A stretch of DNA of 17,947 nucleotides from an uncultured Lachnospiraceae bacterium. GTDB lineage: Bacteria > Bacillota > Clostridia > Lachnospirales > Lachnospiraceae. Below the pieces are notes generated by a model that was not told the DNA's origin, ran no database searches, and saw only the letters and a list, made by a program, of their open reading frames with translations. The stretch is taken from contig CAJUEX010000061.1 in NCBI GenBank assembly GCA_910585715.1, forward strand, positions 1 to 17,947, written 5' to 3'. Both the position numbers and the translations under genes were made by a program. Below, in pieces: positions 6,432 through 13,534 of the stretch. Numbering within the stretch: the first letter of the stretch is position 1; each line of letters starts with the position of its first letter.

Positions 6432-8093
6432 ATGATGAGATCATTGTATTCTGGTGTAGCAGGTCTTAAGACACACCAGATAAAGATGGACGTTATTGGT
6501 AATAACATTGCAAATGTAAATACAGTAGGATACAAATCCCAATCCATAAATTTTGCGGAGCTGATGTATCAGACCAGTCAGAGCGCATCCGGTCCAAATG
6601 CAACTACCGGAACAGCAGGTACCAATGCAAAGCAGATTGGTCTTGGTGTTAAGAGTGCGGCAATCACTACGGCAATCACTCAGCCAGGTTCCAGCCAGAC
6701 AACAGGAAATCCCTTTGATCTTCAGTTAAAAGGAGATGCATTCTTTGTTGTAAGCGACGGTTCCAACCGGTATTTCACAAGAGACGGTTCCTTTAATGTG
6801 GACTCAGTCGGTAATCTTGCCATGAGCTCTAACGGCTATAACGTAATGGGCTGGCAGGTAGATGAAACAACGGGACAGATTAAAAAGGATACAGTAAGTC
6901 CTTTGAAGGTTCTGGCTCCTGAAAATATGACATATCCCCCAGAGGCAACTACAAGGGCATATGTATCCGGAACTATAGATAAAAATGATTCAGACGTTAC
7001 GGCAGAATCCGGAAAAATTATGAATTTAAACTTTTTTGACAATGCCGGATATGCCTATACGGCAAAGCTGTCCATGAAAGCTACCGGAGTAGAAGGGGAA
7101 TACAGCGTGGAAGTAACAGATATACTGGATTCAAACGGTAAATCCGTTATGGCTCAGTTCCCGAATTTGTCCTTCGGAAGCTCGGTAAAGGTGGCAAACG
7201 CACAGACATTAAATGTGGCACAGGGCTATACGGTAAACGCTTCAGGGGTTACCTATGAAGGAGTTACCTATCCCTTTGCATCCCTCTTTACTGACGATGC
7301 CCAGGGAACTGCAGCAGAAAAGCAGACAATACTGGCAAATGCTTACGGATTTAAGACCTATGAGGAGTTTGCCAAATTATACGGAAATGTAAGCGGTGCT
7401 GATACCGATACAATAGGAGCCATGCTGGCGGCAGGAGCCATTGATGCAGGCATTATGGACGGAACAACGGGAGCCCTTACAGTAGCAGGTAAAGTAATTC
7501 AGGGCGGTATTGTAAAATACAATGATTCTACAAAGCTGATAGAATCCGTAAACGGGCTGACCAATAACTTTACTCTCGATTTAAGGTTCGGCGATGACGT
7601 TTCCATGCCAAACGGACCTTTTACCACGATTAACATTGACTTTTCGCCATCCAATAACTATAATGCAAACGGAGCCAGCACCATTGGCGCAGAGGCTGGG
7701 GATACAAAAGGCGTGGGCGCAGGACGGAAGGTAGGAAAGATGTCAGGTGTATCCATCGAGGGCAATGGTATGATTTATGCCCATTATGACAATGGACAGA
7801 CAAAGCTGTTAGGCCAGATTGCAGTAGCAGAGTTCCCAAATGCAGCAGGTCTTGAAAAGCAGGGCGACAACCTGTATGCCGCAACTCTGAATTCCGGTGA
7901 ATTTGACGGAATCGGCGTGGACGTTACTTCCAGCGGCGGGTATATTTCCACAGGAGTTCTGGAAATGAGTAATGTGGACCTTTCTTCGGAATTTACTGAA
8001 ATGATTACTACCCAGAGAGGATTCCAGGCTAATTCCAGAATCATTACTGTATCGGATACCTTATTAGAGGAACTTGTAAATCTGAAACGTTAG
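6432..8093 (+). CDS. flgE: Flagellar hook protein FlgE
   Basis: A 553-residue protein that polymerises into the hook, the flexible joint between rod and filament. AGGAGG at 6416-6421 supports ATG 6432; a second ATG follows immediately, so the first Met is uncertain by one codon. The N-terminus MMRSLYSGVAGLKTHQIKMD with VIGNNIANVNTVGYKSQ is the rod/hook family signature. The C-terminus (SNVDLSSEFTEMITTQRGFQ, then ANSRIITVSDTLLEELVNLK) is the matching D0 helix. The NPFDLQLKGDAFFVV segment is the D1 hook-type motif. Residues about 272-374 form an extra, partly helical region between conserved blocks, probably a surface-exposed domain, making this longer than the roughly 400-residue enteric FlgE. 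There is no signal peptide, as expected for type III export. High confidence. Confidence 0.96.
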   Translation: MMRSLYSGVAGLKTHQIKMDVIGNNIANVNTVGYKSQSINFAELMYQTSQSASGPNATTGTAGTNAKQIGLGVKSAAITTAITQPGSSQTTGNPFDLQLKGDAFFVVSDGSNRYFTRDGSFNVDSVGNLAMSSNGYNVMGWQVDETTGQIKKDTVSPLKVLAPENMTYPPEATTRAYVSGTIDKNDSDVTAESGKIMNLNFFDNAGYAYTAKLSMKATGVEGEYSVEVTDILDSNGKSVMAQFPNLSFGSSVKVANAQTLNVAQGYTVNASGVTYEGVTYPFASLFTDDAQGTAAEKQTILANAYGFKTYEEFAKLYGNVSGADTDTIGAMLAAGAIDAGIMDGTTGALTVAGKVIQGGIVKYNDSTKLIESVNGLTNNFTLDLRFGDDVSMPNGPFTTINIDFSPSNNYNANGASTIGAEAGDTKGVGAGRKVGKMSGVSIEGNGMIYAHYDNGQTKLLGQIAVAEFPNAAGLEKQGDNLYAATLNSGEFDGIGVDVTSSGGYISTGVLEMSNVDLSSEFTEMITTQRGFQANSRIITVSDTLLEELVNLKR

Positions 8094-8124
8094 TCTTGCG
8101 GAATGATAAATAGAGAATAATAAT

Positions 8125-8166
8125 GCAGCAGGCGGAAACAGGGAAACACTGTTTCTGCCTTGTTGC
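8125..8166 (+). promoter_or_regulatory. Long stem-loop downstream of flgE
   Basis: GGCGGAAACAG (8131-8141) pairs with CTGTTTCTGCC (8149-8159) across a 7-base loop, with one G-U pair. After a single bulged T (8160) the stem extends by GCAGCA (8125-8130) with TGTTGC (8161-8166), giving about 17 paired positions. It starts 31 bases after the flgE stop. No T-run follows directly, so it is not a textbook intrinsic terminator. It may be a weak or factor-dependent terminator, or a 3' stabiliser that keeps hook mRNA abundant relative to downstream genes. The rest of the 142-base gap shows no clear promoter. Confidence 0.6.
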
Positions 8167-8235
8167 GGTAATGATTAGCAAATTTTAGAAATATATCCTG
8201 ATATCCGTTTAAAAAAGAACTGGGGGATGTTAAAA

Positions 8236-8421
8236 ATGATCGAGGTCACAAAACTGAATGGGCAAAAAGTATTGATAAATCCTGACTTGATGGAGACTGT
8301 GGAAGAAACTCCGGATACGGTGATAGCTTTTACCACCGGGAAAAAAATAATTGTAAAAGAAAGTAGACAAGAAGTAAAAAATTTAGTAAAATCGTATAGA
8401 AAGGATATTTTTGCAAACTAA
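8236..8421 (+). CDS. flbD: FlbD/SwrD-family small flagellar protein
   Basis: A 61-residue protein with MIEVTKLNGQKVLINPDLME, then VEETPDTVIAFTTGKKIIVK, which is the full conserved core of the FlbD family (SwrD/YlzI in Bacillus subtilis). A start at 8227 is possible, but the GGGGGA ribosome binding site (8222-8227) abuts it. ATG 8236 has proper spacing and gives the standard MI-V-LNG beginning, so I choose 8236. In B. subtilis SwrD raises flagellar motor power and supports swarming; here it sits directly before motA/motB, consistent with a stator-related role. No membrane segment is visible. The name FlbD is shared with an unrelated Caulobacter transcription factor. Confidence 0.88.
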   Translation: MIEVTKLNGQKVLINPDLMETVEETPDTVIAFTTGKKIIVKESRQEVKNLVKSYRKDIFAN

Positions 8422-8445
8422 CGCAGAAGTAGGAAGGTGAACATT

Positions 8446-9246
8446 TTGGATTTAGCATCGATAATTGGCTTGATTGCATGTTTGGCTTTGGTTATCTTCG
8501 GTATTGTTTCCGGAGATGCAGGCATGGCGGCCTTAGTGAATTTTTTGCATGCTCCCTCAGCTTTGATTACTTTTGGTGGAGCTTTCAGCTGTATTCTGGC
8601 ATCTAACAGCATGTCTGATTTTGTGGGTGGATTAAAGAGCATGGCTCTTATTTTCAAGACACCGTCTTTGGATACTCCTGAAATAATAAGGAAAATCATT
8701 GAGTTATCCAATGTTGCCAGAAAGGAAGGGCTTCTTTCCCTGGAGGAGGCTGCCGGAGATTTGGATGATGCTTTTTTGAAAAAAGGCATCCTGCTCATTG
8801 TGGACGGCACCGACCCGGAGCTTGTAAGAGCTATTATGGAAACGGAGCTTGTCAGCATTGAAGGCAGGCATAAGGCAAAAATCGGGTTCTGGCAGGATGT
8901 TGCTTCCATGGGGCCTGCATGGGGTATGATTGGTACCCTGATCGGTCTTATCAACATGTTGAAGAAGTTAGATGACCCTTCTTCTATCGGACCTAATATG
9001 GCGGTTGCCCTTATCACTACTTTATATGGTTCCCTGTTAGCCAACTGGATATGCACACCGGTAGCAAGTAAATTAAAAGCAAATAATGATGCGGAAATGA
9101 TGATAAAGGAAATCATGATTGAGGGGCTTTTATCCATTCAGGCAGGAGAGAACCCACGTGTCATTGAAGAAAAACTGAAATCCTTCTTAGCTCCAAAGGA
9201 CAGGGAGGCAGCGAATGAAGAAGGCGGAGGTGAGGCAGATGGCTAG
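8446..9246 (+). CDS. motA: Flagellar stator protein MotA
   Basis: MotA, with MotB, forms the ion-conducting stator that pushes on FliG. From TTG 8446 the protein is 266 residues, beginning DLASIIGLIACLALVIFGIV. The alternative GTG 8437 overlaps the ribosome binding site AGGAAGGTGA (8431-8440), so the TTG is preferred. Four membrane helices fit the family: about 2-22, 32-52, 150-172 and 183-204. The cytoplasmic loop carries the FliG-contacting charged region (LVRAIMETELVSIEGRHKAK, about 127-144). GPAWGMIGTLIGLINML (about 156-172) includes the conserved proline and threonine of the pore helix. The coupling ion cannot be decided by eye. The gene follows flbD by 24 bases and overlaps motB by 8 bases. 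Confidence 0.95.
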   Translation: MDLASIIGLIACLALVIFGIVSGDAGMAALVNFLHAPSALITFGGAFSCILASNSMSDFVGGLKSMALIFKTPSLDTPEIIRKIIELSNVARKEGLLSLEEAAGDLDDAFLKKGILLIVDGTDPELVRAIMETELVSIEGRHKAKIGFWQDVASMGPAWGMIGTLIGLINMLKKLDDPSSIGPNMAVALITTLYGSLLANWICTPVASKLKANNDAEMMIKEIMIEGLLSIQAGENPRVIEEKLKSFLAPKDREAANEEGGGEADG

Positions 9247-10039
9247 GAAAAAGCAGGAAGATGCTCCGGCACCTGGTTCACCAGCGTGGATGGCCACTTT
9301 CAGTGACTTGATGAACCTTTTGCTTTGCTTTTTCATTTTGCTTTTTTCCATGTCTACCATTGAACAGGATAAGCTGGAGGCGGTGGCACAGTCCTTCAAT
9401 CAGACGTTCAGCCTTTTTAATGGAGGCGCAACTGCCATTGGTGACGGTGTGCTTATAAGCAACGGTGTCAGCCAGTTGAATGAGCTGGATGAGTACATAA
9501 ACAGTACCGGTAAGGCAGCTGACGTGGAAGATGAGAACAAAGAGGCTTTGGAAGAATTTGAGGCAAGACAGCAGCAGGAAGCAGAAGAACTGGCGGAAAA
9601 GATAGAGGAAGCAGTAAGTGAAGCAAATATGGAAAATGAGATAGATATCGATTTTACTTCCCAATATGTATCTCTGACTTTAAATGGGGCATTGCTGTTT
9701 GATTCCGGAAGCGACCGGTTAAAGGAGGAGGCGCTGCCGGTTTTAGACAGGGTCGGCCAGATACTTGCCAGATACGGGGAAAGCATTATTGAAATTGAAG
9801 GGCATACGGATAATGTACCCATTCATAACAGCCGGTTTGGCAACAACAATGAACTGTCCAGCTTCCGTGCGTTATCGGTTTTTGATTATTTTGTGGAAAA
9901 TACCAATCTGGATCCGGCATTTTTAAAGCATTCTGGCAGAGGGGAATATGTTCCCGTTGCAGATAATACTACTCCGGAGGGAAGAGCAAGGAACCGGAGA
10001 GTTGAAATTAAGATTTATCATGCACTTAGCACTTACTAA
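9239..10039 (+). CDS. motB: Flagellar stator protein MotB
   Basis: A 266-residue stator subunit that anchors MotA to peptidoglycan. ATG 9239 lies within the end of motA, 5 bases after GGAGGTGA (9226-9233). A longer frame from ATG 9215 would add 8 residues and also has a fair ribosome binding site, so the start is not certain. The N-terminus has PGSPAWMATFSDLMNLLLCF, with the essential ion-binding aspartate at residue 23 in the single membrane helix (about 17-38). A periplasmic linker rich in Glu, Gln and Ala (about 85-125) is probably coiled. The OmpA-like peptidoglycan-binding domain covers about 150-262, with IEIEGHTDNVPI and GRARNRRVEIKI. All key motifs are intact. Confidence 0.95.
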   Translation: MARKKQEDAPAPGSPAWMATFSDLMNLLLCFFILLFSMSTIEQDKLEAVAQSFNQTFSLFNGGATAIGDGVLISNGVSQLNELDEYINSTGKAADVEDENKEALEEFEARQQQEAEELAEKIEEAVSEANMENEIDIDFTSQYVSLTLNGALLFDSGSDRLKEEALPVLDRVGQILARYGESIIEIEGHTDNVPIHNSRFGNNNELSSFRALSVFDYFVENTNLDPAFLKHSGRGEYVPVADNTTPEGRARNRRVEIKIYHALSTY

Positions 10040-10061
10040 TTTTGCAAGAGGGAGAAGGAAT

Positions 10062-10577
10062 ATGAAAAAGAATCTGATATCCATACTGATTTTAGCACTT
10101 TTGATAGTGAACGTGGTTTTGACTGCCATTACCATGTTCAGTGTAACCAGTACCAACAAAAAGACGGCGGCAGTGGTAAATGACATTGCCTCAATTCTGC
10201 ATTTGGAGCTGATAGGCGCAAACGGAGAAAATGCCCAGCCGGAGGTATCCATGAAGGATACGGTGCCTTATGCTATAGAGGATGATCTTACCATCATGTT
10301 AAAGCCGGACGAAGACGGAAAGGATCATGTGGTGCAGGTGGCAGTCAGCCTTGCCATGAATTCCAAGGATAAAGGTTATAAGACATATGGAGAAAAAATG
10401 GATGAAAATGTGACCTTGATAAAAGCGGAAATCAATGATGTATTTTCCGCATATACTTTAGAAGAGGCGAGAGAAAACGAGGATGCGATCAGAGAAGAGA
10501 TTCTGAAAAGAATTCAGGCTATGTTTGATTCGGAATTTGTTTATAAGGTTACCTTTAGTTCTATCGTTTACCAGTAG
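10062..10577 (+). CDS. fliL: Flagellar basal body-associated protein FliL
   Basis: A 171-residue protein from ATG 10062 with GGGAGAAGGA (10050-10059) as ribosome binding site. The longer frame starting at 9948 would run through the end of motB and is rejected. FliL is a single-pass membrane protein that surrounds the stator and supports its activity. The N-terminal helix is at about 5-27 (LISILILALLIVNVVLTAIT), and the periplasmic part contains the FliL-type beta/alpha core ending EEILKRIQAMFDSEFVYKVT. Sequence identity in this family is low; the call rests on topology, length and its fixed place between motB and fliM. Confidence 0.82.
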   Translation: MKKNLISILILALLIVNVVLTAITMFSVTSTNKKTAAVVNDIASILHLELIGANGENAQPEVSMKDTVPYAIEDDLTIMLKPDEDGKDHVVQVAVSLAMNSKDKGYKTYGEKMDENVTLIKAEINDVFSAYTLEEARENEDAIREEILKRIQAMFDSEFVYKVTFSSIVYQ

Positions 10578-10612
10578 GACATTAAAATTAGAAAATACGG
10601 GAGGTGAGTTCA

Positions 10613-11593
10613 GTGGGAGAAGTATTATCTCAAAGTGAGATAGACAGCTTGCTTCAGGCTCTCAGTACTGGTGAATTAGATGTAGAGGAAATGAAGGAAA
10701 ACAAGGATAAACAGGTAAAAAATTATGATTTTAAGCGTCCTGCCAAGTTTTCAAAAGAGCATTTGCGAACGTTGGAAATTATTTTTGAGCATTATGGTCG
10801 GTTACTATCCACCAACTTACCGGTTTATCTTAGGAAAAGTGTACAAGTCAGCGTAGCCAGTTCGGAAGCCATGATTTTTTCAGAATTTACCAATTCCCTT
10901 GGCACTCCGGTCATTCTTGGCATTGTAAATTTTGCCCCACTGCCGGGAAATATTATTATTGAACTGGCTTCGAATCTGGGATTTGCCATATTAGACAGGA
11001 TGCTTGGCGGCGCTGGGAATCCACTTGAAAAGAGCAGGGATTTTTCAGAAATTGAATTATCCATTTTGGATAAAGTCATGGTAGCCTGTATGGAGCTTTT
11101 GAGAGAACCGTGGAAAAATGTGGTAAAGGTGGAGCCTTTCATGGAAAGGATTGAAACGAATCCGCAGTTTGCCCAGGTAATCGCCCCCAGTGACATGATA
11201 GCTATCGTCACCCTGAATGTTAAGATTGGCGACATAGAGGGGTTTATGAATATCTGTCTTCCATATTTTACGATGGAAGATGTTATGGATAAGCTGAATA
11301 CCAAGTATTGGTTCTCTACCATGCAGGAAATGGAAGATGAAAGCTATGAAGAGCATATTGAGACATTAATCCGGAAAGTGGATGTTCCCGTTAAAGCAGT
11401 TCTTGGAAAAAGCGCTGTCTCCGTTATTGATTTTGCAAATCTGCAGCTTGGGGATATTATCCGGTTAGATACAAAGATTGACAGCGAATTAGATATATAC
11501 GTTGGAAATATAAAGAAATTTACGGCCTTGCCCGGCTCCAATAAAGAGGTTTATGCGGTAAAGGTTGCATCAGTAATAAGAGAGGAGGAATAA
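10613..11593 (+). CDS. fliM: Flagellar motor switch protein FliM
   Basis: A 326-residue C-ring protein linking FliG to the FliN/FliY ring and receiving CheY-P. The start is GTG 10613, 5 bases after GGGAGGTGA (10599-10607). GTG 10604 lies inside that ribosome binding site and is rejected. The N-terminal CheY-binding peptide is LSQSEIDSLLQAL (residues 5-17). A CheC-like middle domain follows (about 40-235), with KRPAKFSKEHLRTLEIIFEH and LGGAGNPLEKSRDFSEIELS. The C-terminal SpoA/FliN-like domain is at about 245-320 (VDVPVKAVLGKSAVSVIDFA, LQLGDIIRLD). The gene ends 4 bases before fliY, whose ribosome binding site lies in the end of fliM. Confidence 0.95.
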   Translation: MGEVLSQSEIDSLLQALSTGELDVEEMKENKDKQVKNYDFKRPAKFSKEHLRTLEIIFEHYGRLLSTNLPVYLRKSVQVSVASSEAMIFSEFTNSLGTPVILGIVNFAPLPGNIIIELASNLGFAILDRMLGGAGNPLEKSRDFSEIELSILDKVMVACMELLREPWKNVVKVEPFMERIETNPQFAQVIAPSDMIAIVTLNVKIGDIEGFMNICLPYFTMEDVMDKLNTKYWFSTMQEMEDESYEEHIETLIRKVDVPVKAVLGKSAVSVIDFANLQLGDIIRLDTKIDSELDIYVGNIKKFTALPGSNKEVYAVKVASVIREEE

Positions 11594-11597
11594 GCAA

Positions 11598-12785
11598 ATG
11601 GAAGGTATGTTGTCCCAGGATGAGATTAACGCGCTTTTAAATGGCGTTTCTCCAAGTGATGACCAAAGTGATAGTGCGGATGACGAATACGCAGTAACAG
11701 ATGTCCTGACTGATGATGAAAAAGATGCCATTGGCGAAATTGCCAATATCAGTATGGGAACATCAGCTACAACACTTTTTTCCTTGGTAAACAGGAAAGT
11801 AAATATTACAACACCTGTAGTTGAAATGTGCAGATGGAAGCATGTGATCGAGGAATATGAAAAGCCATGTGTTTTTATTCAAATTAAGTATACGATAGGA
11901 TTGGACGGAGCCAATATTTTAGTATTAAAGGAACATGATGTTAAGGTTATTACGGATCTTATGATGGGCGGCGACGGTACCAATACGGATGGTGAATTGG
12001 GAGAACTTCATTTAAGCGCTATTTCTGAAGCCATGAATCAGATGATGGGTTCTTCCGCCACATCCCTTTCTTCCATGTTAGGCAAGATGATTGATATCAG
12101 CCCGCCGGAAGCAAGTCTGGTTGACTTAATGGAATTTAAGGAGGGAGGAGAAATTGCTCCTTTCTTAGAAGGTGAATTTGTAAGGGTATCTTTCCGGCTG
12201 CAGATTGATGAGCTGGTAGACAGTACGATTATACAGCTTTATCCAACCGACTTTGCAAAAAGCCTGTATGAAACCTTTATTGGCAACCAAAATGCAAACG
12301 CACCGGCACCAGAGCCGGCACCGGCTCCAACACCGGCACCAGCGCCAGCTCCTTATGCTCCGCCTGCGGCTGAGATGTCGGGACAGCAGGCAATGGGAAT
12401 GCCTCAGATGCAGCAGCCTATGCAGGGAATGGGAATGCCCCAGATGCAACAGCCTATGCAGGGAATGGGAATGCCTCAGATGATGCCCCAGATGAATATT
12501 CAGCCGGTGCAGTTCCAATCCTTCAGCAACAATATGGGCGCCGTGACAAGTCAGGAAAATATTGGGCTCATTATGGATGTTCCCTTAGAGGTTACGGTAG
12601 AGTTAGGCAGGACCAGAAAATCCATAGCCGATATTTTGGATTTTGCACCGGGTACAATCATAGAGCTTGACAAGATTGCCGGAGAACCTATTGATGTTTT
12701 AGTAAACGGCAAGTTCGTGGCAAAGGGTGAAGTAGTAGTAATTGAAGAAAGCTTCGGTATCAGAGTAACAGAAATCATAAAATAA
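11598..12785 (+). CDS. fliY: Motor switch phosphatase FliY (CheC domains plus FliN-like SpoA domain)
   Basis: A 395-residue protein from ATG 11598 after GAGGAGGAA. It forms part of the C-ring and removes phosphate from CheY-P at the motor. The N-terminal peptide MLSQDEINALLNG resembles that of FliM and should bind CheY-P. Two CheC/FliY active-site motifs are complete: D43, E47, N50, P73 and S140, E144, N147, P170, each with the family spacing. A Pro-Ala linker (about 235-257) and a Met-Gln-Pro tandem repeat (266-295) separate these from the FliN-like SpoA domain (about 323-393, VPLEVTVELGRTRKSIADIL). The linker is unusual in composition. cheY follows by 25 bases, fitting the functional pair. 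Confidence 0.94.
   Translation: MEGMLSQDEINALLNGVSPSDDQSDSADDEYAVTDVLTDDEKDAIGEIANISMGTSATTLFSLVNRKVNITTPVVEMCRWKHVIEEYEKPCVFIQIKYTIGLDGANILVLKEHDVKVITDLMMGGDGTNTDGELGELHLSAISEAMNQMMGSSATSLSSMLGKMIDISPPEASLVDLMEFKEGGEIAPFLEGEFVRVSFRLQIDELVDSTIIQLYPTDFAKSLYETFIGNQNANAPAPEPAPAPTPAPAPAPYAPPAAEMSGQQAMGMPQMQQPMQGMGMPQMQQPMQGMGMPQMMPQMNIQPVQFQSFSNNMGAVTSQENIGLIMDVPLEVTVELGRTRKSIADILDFAPGTIIELDKIAGEPIDVLVNGKFVAKGEVVVIEESFGIRVTEIIK
12393..12482 (+). repeat. 36-bp tandem repeat in the fliY linker
   Basis: Two full units (12393-12428, 12429-12464) and a half unit (12465-12482) each encode MGMPQMQQPMQG or its first part. The full units differ at only two third-codon positions as far as I can see. Copy number could change by slippage without breaking the frame. 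Confidence 0.85.
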
Positions 12786-12810
12786 AACGGAAACAGAGGA
12801 GTCAAAGGAT

Positions 12811-13173
12811 ATGGCAAAGAATATTTTAATCGTGGATGACGCAGCATTTATGAGAATGATGATTAAGGACATTTTAACCAAGAATGGCTATAATGTTGCA
12901 GGTGAAGCTGAAAATGGTGCAAAAGCAGTGGAAAAGTATAATGAACTAAAACCAGATTTGGTGCTTATGGATATTACCATGCCCGAGATGGATGGAATTC
13001 AGGCACTGAAAAAGATTAAAGAATCAGATGGCGGCGCTATGGTCATTATGTGTTCTGCAATGGGACAGCAGGCTATGGTTATTGAAGCCATTCAGGCGGG
13101 TGCAAAGGACTTTATCGTAAAGCCTTTCCAGGCAGAACGTGTACTGGAAGCGGTAAAGAAAGTAGTTGGTTAA
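12811..13173 (+). CDS. cheY: Chemotaxis response regulator CheY
   Basis: A 120-residue single receiver domain without an output domain. It carries the phosphate signal from CheA to FliM/FliY. The complete active site is visible: acidic pair D9-D10, phospho-acceptor D54 (LVLMDITMPEMDG), S82 in the T/S switch position (VIMCSAMG), and K104 in FIVKPF. ATG 12811 is preceded by AGAGGAG (12795-12801), and AAAGGA lies closer. The ending (ERVLEAVKKVVG) is typical. Its place between fliY and fliO is that of Bacillus subtilis cheY. No other chemotaxis genes lie within the window. Confidence 0.96.
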   Translation: MAKNILIVDDAAFMRMMIKDILTKNGYNVAGEAENGAKAVEKYNELKPDLVLMDITMPEMDGIQALKKIKESDGGAMVIMCSAMGQQAMVIEAIQAGAKDFIVKPFQAERVLEAVKKVVG

Positions 13174-13174
13174 T

Positions 13175-13534
13175 ATGATATTGGCAGTTTCCCGGGGGGT
13201 AAATTCCATAGCACAGTTTCTCAGCGTTCTGTTTGTGTTTTTGTTTGTTTGTGGAATTACCTGGTTTTCTACCAGATATATTGCCAGGCTTCAGCAGGGC
13301 AATATGTCTTCAGGCAATATGGAGCTGATAGAAGCCTTTCGGATTGCCCCGGGAAAGTATATACAGATTGTCAAGATTGGAACAAAGTATCTTGCGCTTG
13401 CTGTATGCAAGGATACTGTGACCCTTCTGACGGAGCTTCGGGAGGATGAAGTGAAAATGACAGAAAAGAAAGATCTGGTTTCTTTTAAGGAGCTTTTTGA
13501 AAAAGCAACAAAAAGGACGGAGAAAGATGAATAA
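13175..13534 (+). CDS. fliO: Flagellar biosynthesis protein FliO (FliZ of Bacillus)
   Basis: A 119-residue single-pass membrane protein that assists assembly of the FliPQR export core. ATG 13175 comes one base after the cheY stop and gives MILAVSRGVNSIAQFLSVLF. A TTG at 13166 would add three residues. No good ribosome binding site precedes either start, so translation probably depends on ribosomes finishing cheY. The membrane helix is at about 12-32, followed by a basic cytoplasmic domain with RLQQGNMSSGNMELIEAFRI, APGKYIQIVKIGTKYLALAV and a charged tail. Similarity among FliO proteins is low; the call depends on the pattern and on fliP following with an 8-base overlap. Confidence 0.85.
   Translation: MILAVSRGVNSIAQFLSVLFVFLFVCGITWFSTRYIARLQQGNMSSGNMELIEAFRIAPGKYIQIVKIGTKYLALAVCKDTVTLLTELREDEVKMTEKKDLVSFKELFEKATKRTEKDE

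Noticed and set aside
8178..8204. CCTGATAT upstream of flbD as a possible SigD promoter
   Set aside because: Two mismatches in the -10 and no proper -35 at the expected spacing.
8418..9137. 239-codon open frame on the minus strand opposite motA
   Set aside because: Shadow of motA, which has complete family motifs and a ribosome binding site.
12393..12482. Tandem repeat considered as a CRISPR-like array
   Set aside because: Units are adjacent without spacers, in frame, and lie inside fliY.
12253..12483. 76-codon + strand frame within fliY
   Set aside because: Out-of-frame translation of the repeat-rich fliY linker (Arg/His/Gln-rich); not a credible protein.
12627..12634. Perfect SigD -10 octamer GCCGATAT near the end of fliY, upstream of cheY
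   Set aside because: Again explained by Ala-Asp-Ile codons in the conserved SpoA domain; the bases at the -35 position (CAGG) do not fit.
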